A DNA stretch of 64,000 nt from Rubripirellula reticaptiva (GTDB lineage: Bacteria > Planctomycetota > Planctomycetia > Pirellulales > Pirellulaceae): assembly GCF_007860175.1 (NCBI RefSeq), contig NZ_SJPX01000004.1, forward strand, positions 248,001-312,000. The letters run 5' to 3'. Below are positions 8,714 through 17,578 of this stretch, one piece after another. Positions within the stretch are counted from its first letter, which is position 1, and each line of letters begins with the position of its first letter. The translations under genes were made by a program, and so were the position numbers. Below the pieces are notes generated by a model. It made no database searches. It worked only from the letters and a program-made list of their open reading frames with translations, and had not been told where the DNA came from.

Positions 8714-10707
8714 GAGGTGCATGGGCGGGATTGTTTGGACAATCGTCGGAACAAACTGCAAAAGCAAAGCAAAAAGCGACGTTGCTGAGTGATCGGAATC
8801 GTATCGATGCGATGGTCACCCAGACGCGGCTGGTTGCCGATTCGCTTCGCGGTGTGTCATCGTCACGGCTTCGTGAACATGGTGAACGCTTGGGAAAGAT
8901 GGGCCGCGGAATCAAATTGTTCAGTGGCACCCATGATCGCGACCAGCAACTTCAATACGAAAAGTTAATGGTTTTGGGGATCGCTGGGATGACCGAAGCG
9001 ATTCGGCGAAATCTGTCGCTGGAACTTTTTGATACCCAAATTTTTGCAAGCCTGGTCGTTGGGCAAGGCGCGATAGCAGAAATGCAAACCGGTGAAGGCA
9101 AGACGTTGGCAGTCGCCGCGGCCGTGTATTTCAAGTCGTTGCACGGACGGGGCGTCCACGTCGCGACTCCGAACGACTACTTGGCCCGACGTGATCAAGC
9201 GAGATTGCAGTCGTCGTTTGCGTCGCTTGGTGCATTTACCGCAGTGGTTGATGACAAAGTTTCGCCCCAGCAGCGCCGTGATGCGTATTCAGCCGACGTG
9301 ACGTATGCCGCTGGTCACACGTTCGGCTTTGACTATCTGCGCGACCAAGTTTTGATGGGCGATCCTAACTTGTCTGGCCTAGGACGGCTGACGCTGGCTC
9401 GATTAGCTGGCGACAGTCCAACAAAGTTGATGTTTCAGCGTGGTCTGTGTGTGGCGATTGTCGACGAAATTGATCACGTTCTGATTGACGATGCTGTGTC
9501 ACCGCTGTTGCTGAGTGCTGCTGGGTCGGGAAGTGCCGTTGACGAAGAAGTCCACCGCGAAGCATTCGAGTGGGCCGGTCGACTGGTCCGTGGCGTTTCG
9601 TTTGTGATCACGTCAAGCGGTAACGTTGAATTGACCGAGGAAGGACTTCACGATGTCTACCATCACTGCGAAATGGTGATGCACGATAGTCTGTTGCGTC
9701 CGTGGCACGAGTACGTCGTTTTGGCGCTGCGGGCAAAGTATTGCTACCAGCGAGATGTCGACTATATCGTTTGTGAAGACGAAGTTCGAATTGCGGATGC
9801 GTCGACAGGACGAATCCACGCGGACCGATCTTGGTCGGGTGGCCTGCATCAAGCCATTCAGGTTCGTGAAGGCTTGCCAGTGCAGCCAGAGACTCGGCCG
9901 ATTGCTCGAATTACTCGGCAAACGTTCTATCGCAACTATTCGTTTGTCGGGGGGATGACGGGGACCGTTGATGGTTGCGAGCGAGAGTTTGCCGACGTGT
10001 ATGGTTTGCCGGTGGTAAGTCTGTCGCCGCGAGTACCGTCACGCCGTCAATTGTTTCCGGCCTGTGTCGCGAGCTCTCGTCGCGAAAAAGTGACAGCGAT
10101 TGTCGACGAGACGGAAACGCTGGTTCGATCAGGGCGTGCTGTTCTCATCGGTACGCTCAGCATCGCAGCTAGCCATGAATTGGCAGAAGCGATTGAAGCA
10201 CGAGGATTGAAATGCCAGTTGCTAAACGGCGTGCAAGATGAAGACGAGGCCGCCATCGTTGCTCGTGCTGGAAAAAGTGGTGCAATCACGGTTGCCACCA
10301 ATCTTGCTGGCCGCGGCACTGACATCGTTGTGGAGGATTCCGTGCTCGCGAAGGGTGGTTTGCATGTTATCGCCTGCGATCACCACTTGCTCGCGCGTGT
10401 CGATCGACAACTGGTTGGACGTTCGGCGCGGTGCGGTGATCCGGGCAGTGCAAGATTCTTTGTTGCAAGTGACGACTGCCTAGTCGCCGATCATGCGCCA
10501 TGGGTGTCACGAGCGATTAAACGTTGGGATCGGGATGGCCGCGCGGGTGACCTAGCAATTGAAGAATCAATCGCGCGAGTCCAACAGAAACAACAGCGAC
10601 AACAGTCTGCTTCGCGGATGCAGTTGATGCAGTCCGATCAACACGATGAACGTTTGCTCGAACGATCGAGCGGAACGCCTCGCGGTTGCATCCAACTGGG
10701 ACTCTAA
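8710..10707 (+). CDS. Shortened SecA-like translocase ATPase
   Basis: A 665-residue member of the SecA DEAD-motor family, starting at the ATG that overlaps the tolC-like stop. The motor motifs are intact: MQTGEGKT (Walker A, 125-132), TPNDYLARRD, DEIDHVLIDDA (Walker B, from 252; canonical SecA usually has DEVDS), GGMTGT, NLAGRGTDI (531-539) and GRSARCGDPGSARF. A region matching the preprotein cross-linking domain lies between the two nucleotide-binding halves. The protein ends soon after the second motor domain, in a Gln-rich tail. It lacks most of the helical scaffold/wing and the C-terminal zinc-binding segment of housekeeping SecA (usually 830-900 residues). It is therefore unlikely to be the general secretion SecA. 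Its place between tolC-like and hlyD-like genes suggests a dedicated, possibly SecYEG-independent, export role. That role is inference. Confidence 0.9.
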   Translation: MRGAWAGLFGQSSEQTAKAKQKATLLSDRNRIDAMVTQTRLVADSLRGVSSSRLREHGERLGKMGRGIKLFSGTHDRDQQLQYEKLMVLGIAGMTEAIRRNLSLELFDTQIFASLVVGQGAIAEMQTGEGKTLAVAAAVYFKSLHGRGVHVATPNDYLARRDQARLQSSFASLGAFTAVVDDKVSPQQRRDAYSADVTYAAGHTFGFDYLRDQVLMGDPNLSGLGRLTLARLAGDSPTKLMFQRGLCVAIVDEIDHVLIDDAVSPLLLSAAGSGSAVDEEVHREAFEWAGRLVRGVSFVITSSGNVELTEEGLHDVYHHCEMVMHDSLLRPWHEYVVLALRAKYCYQRDVDYIVCEDEVRIADASTGRIHADRSWSGGLHQAIQVREGLPVQPETRPIARITRQTFYRNYSFVGGMTGTVDGCEREFADVYGLPVVSLSPRVPSRRQLFPACVASSRREKVTAIVDETETLVRSGRAVLIGTLSIAASHELAEAIEARGLKCQLLNGVQDEDEAAIVARAGKSGAITVATNLAGRGTDIVVEDSVLAKGGLHVIACDHHLLARVDRQLVGRSARCGDPGSARFFVASDDCLVADHAPWVSRAIKRWDRDGRAGDLAIEESIARVQQKQQRQQSASRMQLMQSDQHDERLLERSSGTPRGCIQLGL

Positions 10708-10718
10708 GGAACGTAAAC

Positions 10719-11612
10719 ATGATGTTTTCAATCTCAATCCGTCGCACTTTGTTCACGCATCAAGGTTTGCTGTGCGTGGCCGCATGGTGTAGCGTGCTGG
10801 TTTGTTGGACGACGGCAATCGCGGTCGAGATCGAGGCGTTTTCGGAACCCTATCTTGTCGTCGATGTGTCCTCGCCGGAAGTTGGCGTGATCAACCAAAC
10901 GCTGGTGCGTGAAGGCGATGAAGTGTCGCAAATGCAGTGGCTCTCGCAGCTTGATGATCGGGTGCTGCAAAAGTCGTTGGAATTGGCTCGGACGGCGAAG
11001 GATGCGACTGGTTCGCGGATGGCCGCCGAATCGGAAGTAAAAGTTCGCCAGAACCAGTTGGAAGGCTATCGGAAGCTAAGCAAGCAGGGGAACGCGTCGG
11101 ATCGCGAGCTTCAACGTTCCGAAGCCGACTTTCACCAAGCCACGGCGCGATTGCAAAGTGTGGAAGAAGAACTCGAGGTGCGCCGATTGGAATACGAACG
11201 CGTCCGAGCACAAATCAGGCAGCGTCGGATTGAATCGCCGATTGATGGTGTTGTCGTTGCGATTCGAAAAGAGGTTGGCGAATTTGTGTCGCCCAATGAT
11301 CCTGTCATCATGCGAGTGGTTCAGCTGAAATCGTTGAAGGCGGTTTTCTCGGTTCCCTTTCCAGTCGCGAAGGATCTAAAAGCTGGTCAGCAAGTGGTGT
11401 TGCGATATGGTGCAAACGACGAGCAGTGCGACGCCACAATCGAATTCGTTTCGCCCATCGCCGACCCCGAGAGTGCGTCGGTTTCCGTCAAAGTTCGGAT
11501 TGCTAATGACGAGCGATTGATCCCTAGTGGTGTGGTTTGTCGCTGGGATTTGAACGTCGCGGATGTGCCCATGCGTTCCGCAAACGCGGAATCGGAAAGT
11601 CCGCGTCACTAG
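10719..11612 (+). CDS. HlyD-like periplasmic adaptor
   Basis: A 297-residue membrane-fusion/adaptor protein. AAGGA precedes the ATG at 10719 by about 8 nt, which supports this start over the frame opening at 10686. An N-terminal hydrophobic segment (about 10-32) acts as signal or anchor. A lipoyl-like half (VGVINQTLVREGDEV), an alpha-helical hairpin rich in Arg/Glu, the second lipoyl half (RIESPIDGVVVAIRKEVGEFV) and a beta-barrel domain follow, the usual HlyD order. The hairpin is short, fitting an adaptor that docks to a TolC-type channel. The gene lies 11 bp after the SecA-like gene and just before the GAF-HlyD fusion. Confidence 0.88.
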   Translation: MMFSISIRRTLFTHQGLLCVAAWCSVLVCWTTAIAVEIEAFSEPYLVVDVSSPEVGVINQTLVREGDEVSQMQWLSQLDDRVLQKSLELARTAKDATGSRMAAESEVKVRQNQLEGYRKLSKQGNASDRELQRSEADFHQATARLQSVEEELEVRRLEYERVRAQIRQRRIESPIDGVVVAIRKEVGEFVSPNDPVIMRVVQLKSLKAVFSVPFPVAKDLKAGQQVVLRYGANDEQCDATIEFVSPIADPESASVSVKVRIANDERLIPSGVVCRWDLNVADVPMRSANAESESPRH

Positions 11613-11626
11613 CGTGGGTCTGCAGC

Positions 11627-13057
11627 ATGGTTGAATCCAAAGCCTCCCTGACGAAGAATTCCCAGGCGACTGGTGGTCGGGATAGCGATCCGCGTGAACC
11701 GATGGAATCGGCTCGCGTGCAAATGCGTGTCTTGGCTGCTGCGATCGAGATCCAATGCGAGCTCGATCGCCATCTTGACCCGACCGAGGCTGCTGATGTC
11801 GTGACTCGCTTGATCGCTCGGCACTTGGGCATCGATCAAGTTTGGTTGTTGTGGCGTCCGGCCGCTAAAGCATCCGTGTTCCGAGCGAGTCATCATCAGT
11901 CTGTCGCAGCAAGCGACGCGGCAGAAGTCAAATTGATGTTGGAATCCGTTGCCGAAGAAGTCGGCGTCCGCGGCGGTACAGCCAAGTGGCCGTCGTCGGA
12001 TCTTGGCCAGCGTCATGCGACCTTGACTCTGAAGCAGTTAGCAAAACGGATTTCATCAGCCGGAGTGACGGCGGTCTCGTTACAGGACACCGACGGCATC
12101 GCAAGAGGCGCTCTGATCGTCGCCACAGCCACCGATGAAACCGTCGACCAGTTCTTGGACACCGTGGGGCCACTGATTTTTGGCAAATTGTCGGCGATCG
12201 AGCGAATTGCACCGACACGGGTTCAGCAATGGATTGGATCTCTATCCAGTTCGGCGAATCGATCTCGCCGCCGGACGGGATGGGCCGTCGCAATCATCGC
12301 TTGCATCGTTTTGTTGTTGCCGTTTTCGTATCGCGTCTCGGTCGAATTGGAACTGCAACCTGTCCAACGTCGCTTCGTTGCAGTTGGGTTTGACGGGGTA
12401 CTGAAGACATCCAATGTTCGTCCTGGCGACCAAGTGGATTCGGGAGAGTTGCTGGCAACGATCGATTCTCGTGAGATTGATTTCCAATTAGCGGGCGTGC
12501 AAGCAGAGTTGCATCAAGCCAATCAAGAACGCATGGGCTTGATGGTCGAGCACGATTTTGCGGGCAGCAAGATTGCGGCTCTCGAAGTCGATCGTTTGCA
12601 GTTGCAAAAAGACTTGCTTGAATTTCGCCGTGGTAATTTGGAAATTCGTAGCCCAATCGATGGCGTGGTCGTTAGCGGCGACTGGAAAGAGTCCGAGGGC
12701 ATCCCGATGAAACGCGGCGAGACGTTGTTCGAGATCGCTCCGCTTGGCAAGATGCGCGTCGAGCTGGCGGTGCCTGAAATCGACTATTCGATGGTGCGAG
12801 TCGACATGCCCGTCGATTTTTATGTGCACGCTTTGCCGGGTAAGTCGTTCGCTGGAAAGATTGACTCGGTACATCCGCGATCGGAGCTGCGTGATCAGCA
12901 AAACGTGTTTGTTGGCGAGGTGGTAGTCGAGGATCCCGACCATTTGCTACGGCCCGGTATGAAGGGGCGAGCCACGATCACTAGCACTCGCCACACGCTT
13001 GCTTGGAACCTGTTCCACAAAGCGTATTATTTGATGCGAAATGCGATGAGGCTTTAA
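11627..13057 (+). CDS. GAF-domain/HlyD fusion adaptor
   Basis: A 476-residue protein with two parts. Residues about 30-200 resemble a GAF sensor domain (ECATALYTIC signatures absent; recognised by fold-like pattern such as HLGIDQVWLLWRP and ARGALIVATA), predicted cytoplasmic. A single membrane segment at about 219-236 leads to a HlyD-like periplasmic part: lipoyl half near 250-282 (VRPGDQVDSGELLATIDSRE), helical hairpin about 285-335, second lipoyl half (EIRSPIDGVVVSGDW) and beta-barrel. The start at 11627 lies 14 bp after the previous stop; no strong ribosome site is visible, so translational coupling is likely. The arrangement would let a cytoplasmic signal or ligand control an envelope-spanning exporter. 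The GAF call is weaker than the HlyD call. Confidence 0.8.
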   Translation: MVESKASLTKNSQATGGRDSDPREPMESARVQMRVLAAAIEIQCELDRHLDPTEAADVVTRLIARHLGIDQVWLLWRPAAKASVFRASHHQSVAASDAAEVKLMLESVAEEVGVRGGTAKWPSSDLGQRHATLTLKQLAKRISSAGVTAVSLQDTDGIARGALIVATATDETVDQFLDTVGPLIFGKLSAIERIAPTRVQQWIGSLSSSANRSRRRTGWAVAIIACIVLLLPFSYRVSVELELQPVQRRFVAVGFDGVLKTSNVRPGDQVDSGELLATIDSREIDFQLAGVQAELHQANQERMGLMVEHDFAGSKIAALEVDRLQLQKDLLEFRRGNLEIRSPIDGVVVSGDWKESEGIPMKRGETLFEIAPLGKMRVELAVPEIDYSMVRVDMPVDFYVHALPGKSFAGKIDSVHPRSELRDQQNVFVGEVVVEDPDHLLRPGMKGRATITSTRHTLAWNLFHKAYYLMRNAMRL

Positions 13058-13060
13058 ACC

Positions 13061-15250
13061 TTGTCCAAGCAAAAAACTCACACCCTTGATTTGGCTCAGC
13101 AAACGATTCGCGTTGCGGACGACGTTCGGTTTTGGCCTGTACGTGAGCGAGGTGAGTGCGTTTATCGGGTCGAAATTCCTTCGCTGAGGCGGTTCTTTCG
13201 CATCGGATACGAAGAATACGTATTTGTTTCGCTGTTGGATGGAGAAACTTCGATCGCCCAAGCGTGTGGATTGGCGGCTTCAAGGCTGGGCAAGCGGGCG
13301 CTGTCGATTCAGCAGTCTACGGCGATCGTGCGCTGGTTGCTTGAAAACGAATTGGCAAGTCTAGCCGCATCTCCATCACCGATTCGACAACCGGGTGCGA
13401 GACCGGTCGATGCGCCGGCGGGATCAGCGGCGAGATCGGGGGTGTCGACTTGGATCAAAAGACTCAATCCGTTTTGGATCAAATTTCCTTTGCCGGGTTT
13501 TCATGATCGGTTGGAGTCTGTGATGCCGCTGGCCAGTCCACTGGCATCACGCGGTTTTGTGGGAGGGGCTGTCGGAGTGATCTGTTCGGCCGCGTTGACG
13601 TTAGCGTTTTGCTGGGATGAGTTTTGGGCGTCATCATCCGAAGTCTTTTATCCGTCGAGTTGGTGTTGGTGGTTGGGCGTCTGGATTGGATTGAAGCTGG
13701 TCCATGAATTGGCACACGCGGTCGCGTGCCACCGGCAAGGCGGCGAAGTGGGTGAAGCGGGTCTGGTGTTTATTCTGTTTGCGCCCATCGCCTACGTGGA
13801 CGTGACGAGTTGCTGGCGAATGCCATCGCGTCGAGCAAGGATTTATGTTTCGGCGGCTGGGATGTTTGCTGAGTGGGTGATTGCATCACTGGCAATGATC
13901 GCTTGGTCGCTATCGCCGGATTCGGTTCAATGGCGATTCTTGATGTCCAACGTCATCATCACAGCCGGTCTATCGACGATCATCTTCAACGCCAATGTTC
14001 TGATGCGGTTCGACGGCTATTTCATTCTCGCCGATTTGATCGAGGTGCCGAATTTGGCAGCCGAAGGGAACGCTTCGCTCGGCAGGATGATACGGCGTTG
14101 GTTGGTGGGCGAGGATGTTGCGGACAGCAACTTGATGGGATGGCGAAGGCACTTTGTTGTGGGCTATGGCACCGCAGCGATGGTTTGGCGTGTGATGGTT
14201 TGCGTGTCACTGGCGATTGCTGCATCGACGATGTTTGCGGGAGCTGGCGTTGTGATCGCAATGTTGGGAATCTTGATGTGGGTTCTGCAACCGGCAAAAC
14301 AATTGGCGGCCTATTCATCGCGTTTGAAAACGACCCAGCCCGGATTGTGGGTTCGCGGGTGCGTGTTGGGATGGACCGCTGTGGCGGCCATCGCGGCGAT
14401 GTTATTGGTGGTTCCGATTCCGACGGCTACCTACGCGCCCGCGATCGTTCAGTATCAACCTGAAACAATGGTGCGTGCCGGTTGCGAGGGTTTTGTCCTG
14501 CGAATTCATGTCGCAGACGGCGACGTCGTTACCAAGGGGGACGTGTTGATGGAATTGGAAAACCGGTCGGTGGCGAACCGGTTAGAAGAGCTGGAACTGG
14601 CTCACCAGCAAACGGAGATCCGATTGCGACAAGCCATCGAAGAAAGGAACGCGGGCGAGCGAATGATCTTGCGAGAAAAGCAGGCTTCGCTAGCGTTGCA
14701 GATCGTGGTGGTACGAGATCAAGTCGACAGTTTGCGTGTGGTAGCTGATCGCGATGGCCGAGTCATCGGACGCCATCTCGACGAATTGGTTGGGACCTAC
14801 GTCGGCGAGGGAGACGCGATTATGGTGGTGGCAACCGATCGAGATAAAGAGGTTTTGGCGATGGTGTCGCAAGAGGGTGTGGAAGCCACCGACGCAATTG
14901 GCGATCGCCCAGTGATCCTATGGACTGCGGACGGTCGACCAATGAACGTTCGGCTGGATCGAATTGAACCTCGCGCGACCGACCGGTTGATTGATCCTTC
15001 TTTGGCCGCGATCAATGGTGGCCCGATGGCGGTCAAACAGAGTCATCAGACAGACGCGAACGACTCGGTCCGTTTGTTAGAACCACACTTTCGAGCACGC
15101 TTTCGTTTGCCCGATCAGGGGCCGATTGATGTTCCGGCCGGGATGCATGGGGAGGCGATGTTGGGTTATCGCAACGATCCCATTGCTCAGCGCATCCGCG
15201 TTTCGGTTGCCAAGCTTTGGAACCAGGCTGATGACGATACATCACGTTGA
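13061..15250 (+). CDS. PqqD-like/M50 metallopeptidase/HlyD membrane fusion
   Basis: A 729-residue protein starting at a TTG 3 bp after the previous stop, with GAGG about 10 nt upstream. Residues 1-105 resemble a PqqD-like winged-helix domain (EEYVFVSLLDGETS, then AIVRWLLENELA), the fold used as a RiPP recognition element. Several membrane helices follow. The M50 site-2-protease motifs are HELAH at 215-219 (zinc ligands and catalytic Glu216) and MRFDGYFILADLIEVPN with Asp318. After a further helix near 435-455 a lipoyl/HlyD half begins (GFVLRIHVADGDVVTKGDV), then a coiled hairpin, a second lipoyl half (DRDGRVIGRHL) and a beta-barrel-like end. This domain order matches putative peptide zinc metalloproteases of the YydH/COG1994 kind. 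It probably cleaves or handles an exported peptide while docking to the other adaptors; the substrate is unknown. Confidence 0.88.
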   Translation: MSKQKTHTLDLAQQTIRVADDVRFWPVRERGECVYRVEIPSLRRFFRIGYEEYVFVSLLDGETSIAQACGLAASRLGKRALSIQQSTAIVRWLLENELASLAASPSPIRQPGARPVDAPAGSAARSGVSTWIKRLNPFWIKFPLPGFHDRLESVMPLASPLASRGFVGGAVGVICSAALTLAFCWDEFWASSSEVFYPSSWCWWLGVWIGLKLVHELAHAVACHRQGGEVGEAGLVFILFAPIAYVDVTSCWRMPSRRARIYVSAAGMFAEWVIASLAMIAWSLSPDSVQWRFLMSNVIITAGLSTIIFNANVLMRFDGYFILADLIEVPNLAAEGNASLGRMIRRWLVGEDVADSNLMGWRRHFVVGYGTAAMVWRVMVCVSLAIAASTMFAGAGVVIAMLGILMWVLQPAKQLAAYSSRLKTTQPGLWVRGCVLGWTAVAAIAAMLLVVPIPTATYAPAIVQYQPETMVRAGCEGFVLRIHVADGDVVTKGDVLMELENRSVANRLEELELAHQQTEIRLRQAIEERNAGERMILREKQASLALQIVVVRDQVDSLRVVADRDGRVIGRHLDELVGTYVGEGDAIMVVATDRDKEVLAMVSQEGVEATDAIGDRPVILWTADGRPMNVRLDRIEPRATDRLIDPSLAAINGGPMAVKQSHQTDANDSVRLLEPHFRARFRLPDQGPIDVPAGMHGEAMLGYRNDPIAQRIRVSVAKLWNQADDDTSR

Positions 15251-15333
15251 ACTAAGGCTATTTAAAGTCGGATCGCCGCGAGGCCGGTTTGAGGGTTCGC
15301 CTTGTTTCCTCGTCTGATAAGATCCTGCACTCC

Positions 15334-17526
15334 CTAAGGGCTGATGCGAGCATCGATGACGACGGGGGGAAAGTACTCATGGTTTGTCGTTTCGATGATC
15401 GTTGGTACTCGCGTTTCTGCTTCGACTTCAATGTTTTGGATATTGCTGGGGAACTGATTCGTGGTTTCGTAAATGCCGTCGCCACCGATCATCATCAAGC
15501 CAGATGAACCGGCGTTGAGACGAGGTCTTGGGTGGTGATTCGGGCAGCGAGTGTCCCGACAATACGGTGATTGCGGACAGGCTTCGGCGTAGGGGATTTG
15601 GTCAAGTTGGCATTCCGTGACCTGAGCGGCTCGTTGTTCACGTGGCGTGCCAGTGAAGTAGGGCGTGACAATTTCCGGTTTCAAGAACACGATTAGCTCG
15701 CTTTCGCGAACCTCGGTATCGTGGCTGCGGAACAGTCCGCCGACATATTTTAGATCGCGAAGGAATGGGATTCCTCGATTGGATTCGACAATCGATTTTT
15801 GTCGCAGTCCACCGAGGACAAACATTTGTCCGTTGGCCACACGCACGAACGTCTGAGCAGTTCGGCTGTCGATCACAGGGCCGGTTGACGTGATCTCGGC
15901 AACGACGCTGTATTCCGGCGAAACTTCCATTTCGATTGTGCCGTCGCGGCTGATGCGAGGCTTGACTTTTAGGATCACACCGGCTTCTTCGAATTCTGTT
16001 TGGGTGAAGACCGCGTTGGAACCGCTAACCGGGTTTGCACCGACGATAGGAATCTTGCGAACGATTCGGATCGAAGCTTCGCGGCGGTCACCGACCGTGA
16101 TCGAAGGGTCGGCCAGCAGTTTGGCTTCGGAGGTGGAATCGAGTGCTTCCAGAAAGACCGAGGATTCCATTGCGCCGGTGATCGTTCGGATTCCGACGCT
16201 GGCCGCGCCGGTCGTCGTCATACTGGATGATGCTTTTAAGAAATCCGAGACGTTCTCGGTCACGTTGACCAAGGCCTCGTTCTGTGCGTTGGCGATCCCA
16301 CGCACCTCGCGTGACCAGTTGACGCCGATCTGTTCCAGTTCGCTGAGACTGACGTCATAGATCATCGCTGTGATGCGAACCTGTTGGCGAGCCACGTCGA
16401 GTTGAGTGACGATTTCGGAAGCGGTTTGAAGTTCCGCGGGCGTGCCTTTGACCATGATGCGGTTTTCTTGCGAGTAGACCGCAACAATCGCTGAATCACC
16501 AAGTGTCATTCGCAGCGGTTCAGCCAGTTCATCCGCTTCGGTGAATTGAGGGGTAAAGTAGGCGATTCCCGCGATCACTGGCTCGTTCGTAGAAAGCGGG
16601 GCAGGCAATTCGGAAGCCGTGTCAGCGAGTGTTGATGAAGATTCAACCGTCGCTGAGGCCGTTGACGACGTCGTTGGCGATAGGGAAGCAAACAGGTTGC
16701 GGACACGTTCGATACGTTCCGGCTTGTCGATGACCAGCACCATGTCGACGCCAATTTTCTTCATTTGGCCTCGTTCGCTTAGCAGCATCTCAGCAGCTTC
16801 AAGCGTGGAGTTATCGTCACGCAGACTTGAAGGCAGGGTGACGGTTTCTGAGATGAACGATGGATCATCCATGCCGACTTGATCGGCCGATAAAACGACG
16901 AGGCTACTTCCCGTTTTTCGATAGCTGTATCCCGATGAAGTTAACGCCGCAGCTAGCACTTCCGAAAGCGGCGCGTTAAAGAACGTACCGCTGACTTCAC
17001 CGGAAACTTCTTCGCCGGCAACAATGTTGATCTTCCACAGATCGCTTAGCAGAAAGACAACTTCCGAAAGCGGTGTCTTGCGAAACGAGACGGTGCCTCG
17101 CATCTGGAGTGCTTCATCAACGGTACGCGGCTCTGCCGATTGACTTGCCTGCGCATCCGATGGCGACGATGTTGCATGTGAAGTACGTGCGGCGTCGGAA
17201 TTTGGTAGCGGCGTGGAAACCCAAGGCTGGGGCGCATTGGTTGCCCTGCGGTCTTCGTCAACTTCAGCCGCCGCTGCCGTCAGCGCTGCGGTGAACGGAG
17301 ACGCTTTCGCGGAAATCAGTTTCGCTCGCGGGCGGACAATTGAACCCTCGCCCGCCGGCCACGCATGGGCTAATTCGATCGGTCGCGCATCGATCGATGG
17401 GTCAAAGGCACGCGGCGTTTGGCCGACTGCGATCGACGACAGGCAGGTTGCGCTAAGCAAACCCATGCCAATGACGATGGATCGTCGAACGCGAATCGGA
17501 TTGTTATTTGTTTCGTTGCCGTCCAT
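15334..17526 (-). CDS. Secretin (GspD/PilQ family)
   Basis: Outer-membrane secretin that would form the multimeric gated pore of a type II secretion or type IV pilus-like machine. The ATG at 17526 opens a 730-residue protein with a signal peptide ending near SIAVGQ; AGAAG lies upstream. The longer frame from 17613 would overlap the preceding gene and bury the signal. A secretin N-terminal (STN/N0-like) domain sits at about 139-212 (VSFRKTPLSEVVFLL, then NAPLSEVLAAAL). N1/N2-type modules follow, and the conserved secretin domain lies at about 455-618 (AKLLADPSITVGDRR, VPEY-like SPEYSVV, GQMFVLGGLRQK, VRESELIVFLKPEIV). The C-terminal tail has two CxxxxxC clusters. It is last in an operon with PilO-like and PilMN-like genes and converges on the M50 fusion gene. 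Confidence 0.93.
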   Translation of the reverse strand: MDGNETNNNPIRVRRSIVIGMGLLSATCLSSIAVGQTPRAFDPSIDARPIELAHAWPAGEGSIVRPRAKLISAKASPFTAALTAAAAEVDEDRRATNAPQPWVSTPLPNSDAARTSHATSSPSDAQASQSAEPRTVDEALQMRGTVSFRKTPLSEVVFLLSDLWKINIVAGEEVSGEVSGTFFNAPLSEVLAAALTSSGYSYRKTGSSLVVLSADQVGMDDPSFISETVTLPSSLRDDNSTLEAAEMLLSERGQMKKIGVDMVLVIDKPERIERVRNLFASLSPTTSSTASATVESSSTLADTASELPAPLSTNEPVIAGIAYFTPQFTEADELAEPLRMTLGDSAIVAVYSQENRIMVKGTPAELQTASEIVTQLDVARQQVRITAMIYDVSLSELEQIGVNWSREVRGIANAQNEALVNVTENVSDFLKASSSMTTTGAASVGIRTITGAMESSVFLEALDSTSEAKLLADPSITVGDRREASIRIVRKIPIVGANPVSGSNAVFTQTEFEEAGVILKVKPRISRDGTIEMEVSPEYSVVAEITSTGPVIDSRTAQTFVRVANGQMFVLGGLRQKSIVESNRGIPFLRDLKYVGGLFRSHDTEVRESELIVFLKPEIVTPYFTGTPREQRAAQVTECQLDQIPYAEACPQSPYCRDTRCPNHHPRPRLNAGSSGLMMIGGDGIYETTNQFPSNIQNIEVEAETRVPTIIETTNHEYFPPVVIDARISP

Positions 17527-17578
17527 GGCAAGTCTTCTTTCAATCGTCGGGCAAACGGGCAGTGAAGGACTTCGGAAA

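Noticed and set aside
6737-15250. Classical type I secretion or RND efflux operon
   Set aside because: No ABC transporter or RND pump gene is present; the only ATPase is SecA-like, and the membrane protein is an M50 peptidase fusion.
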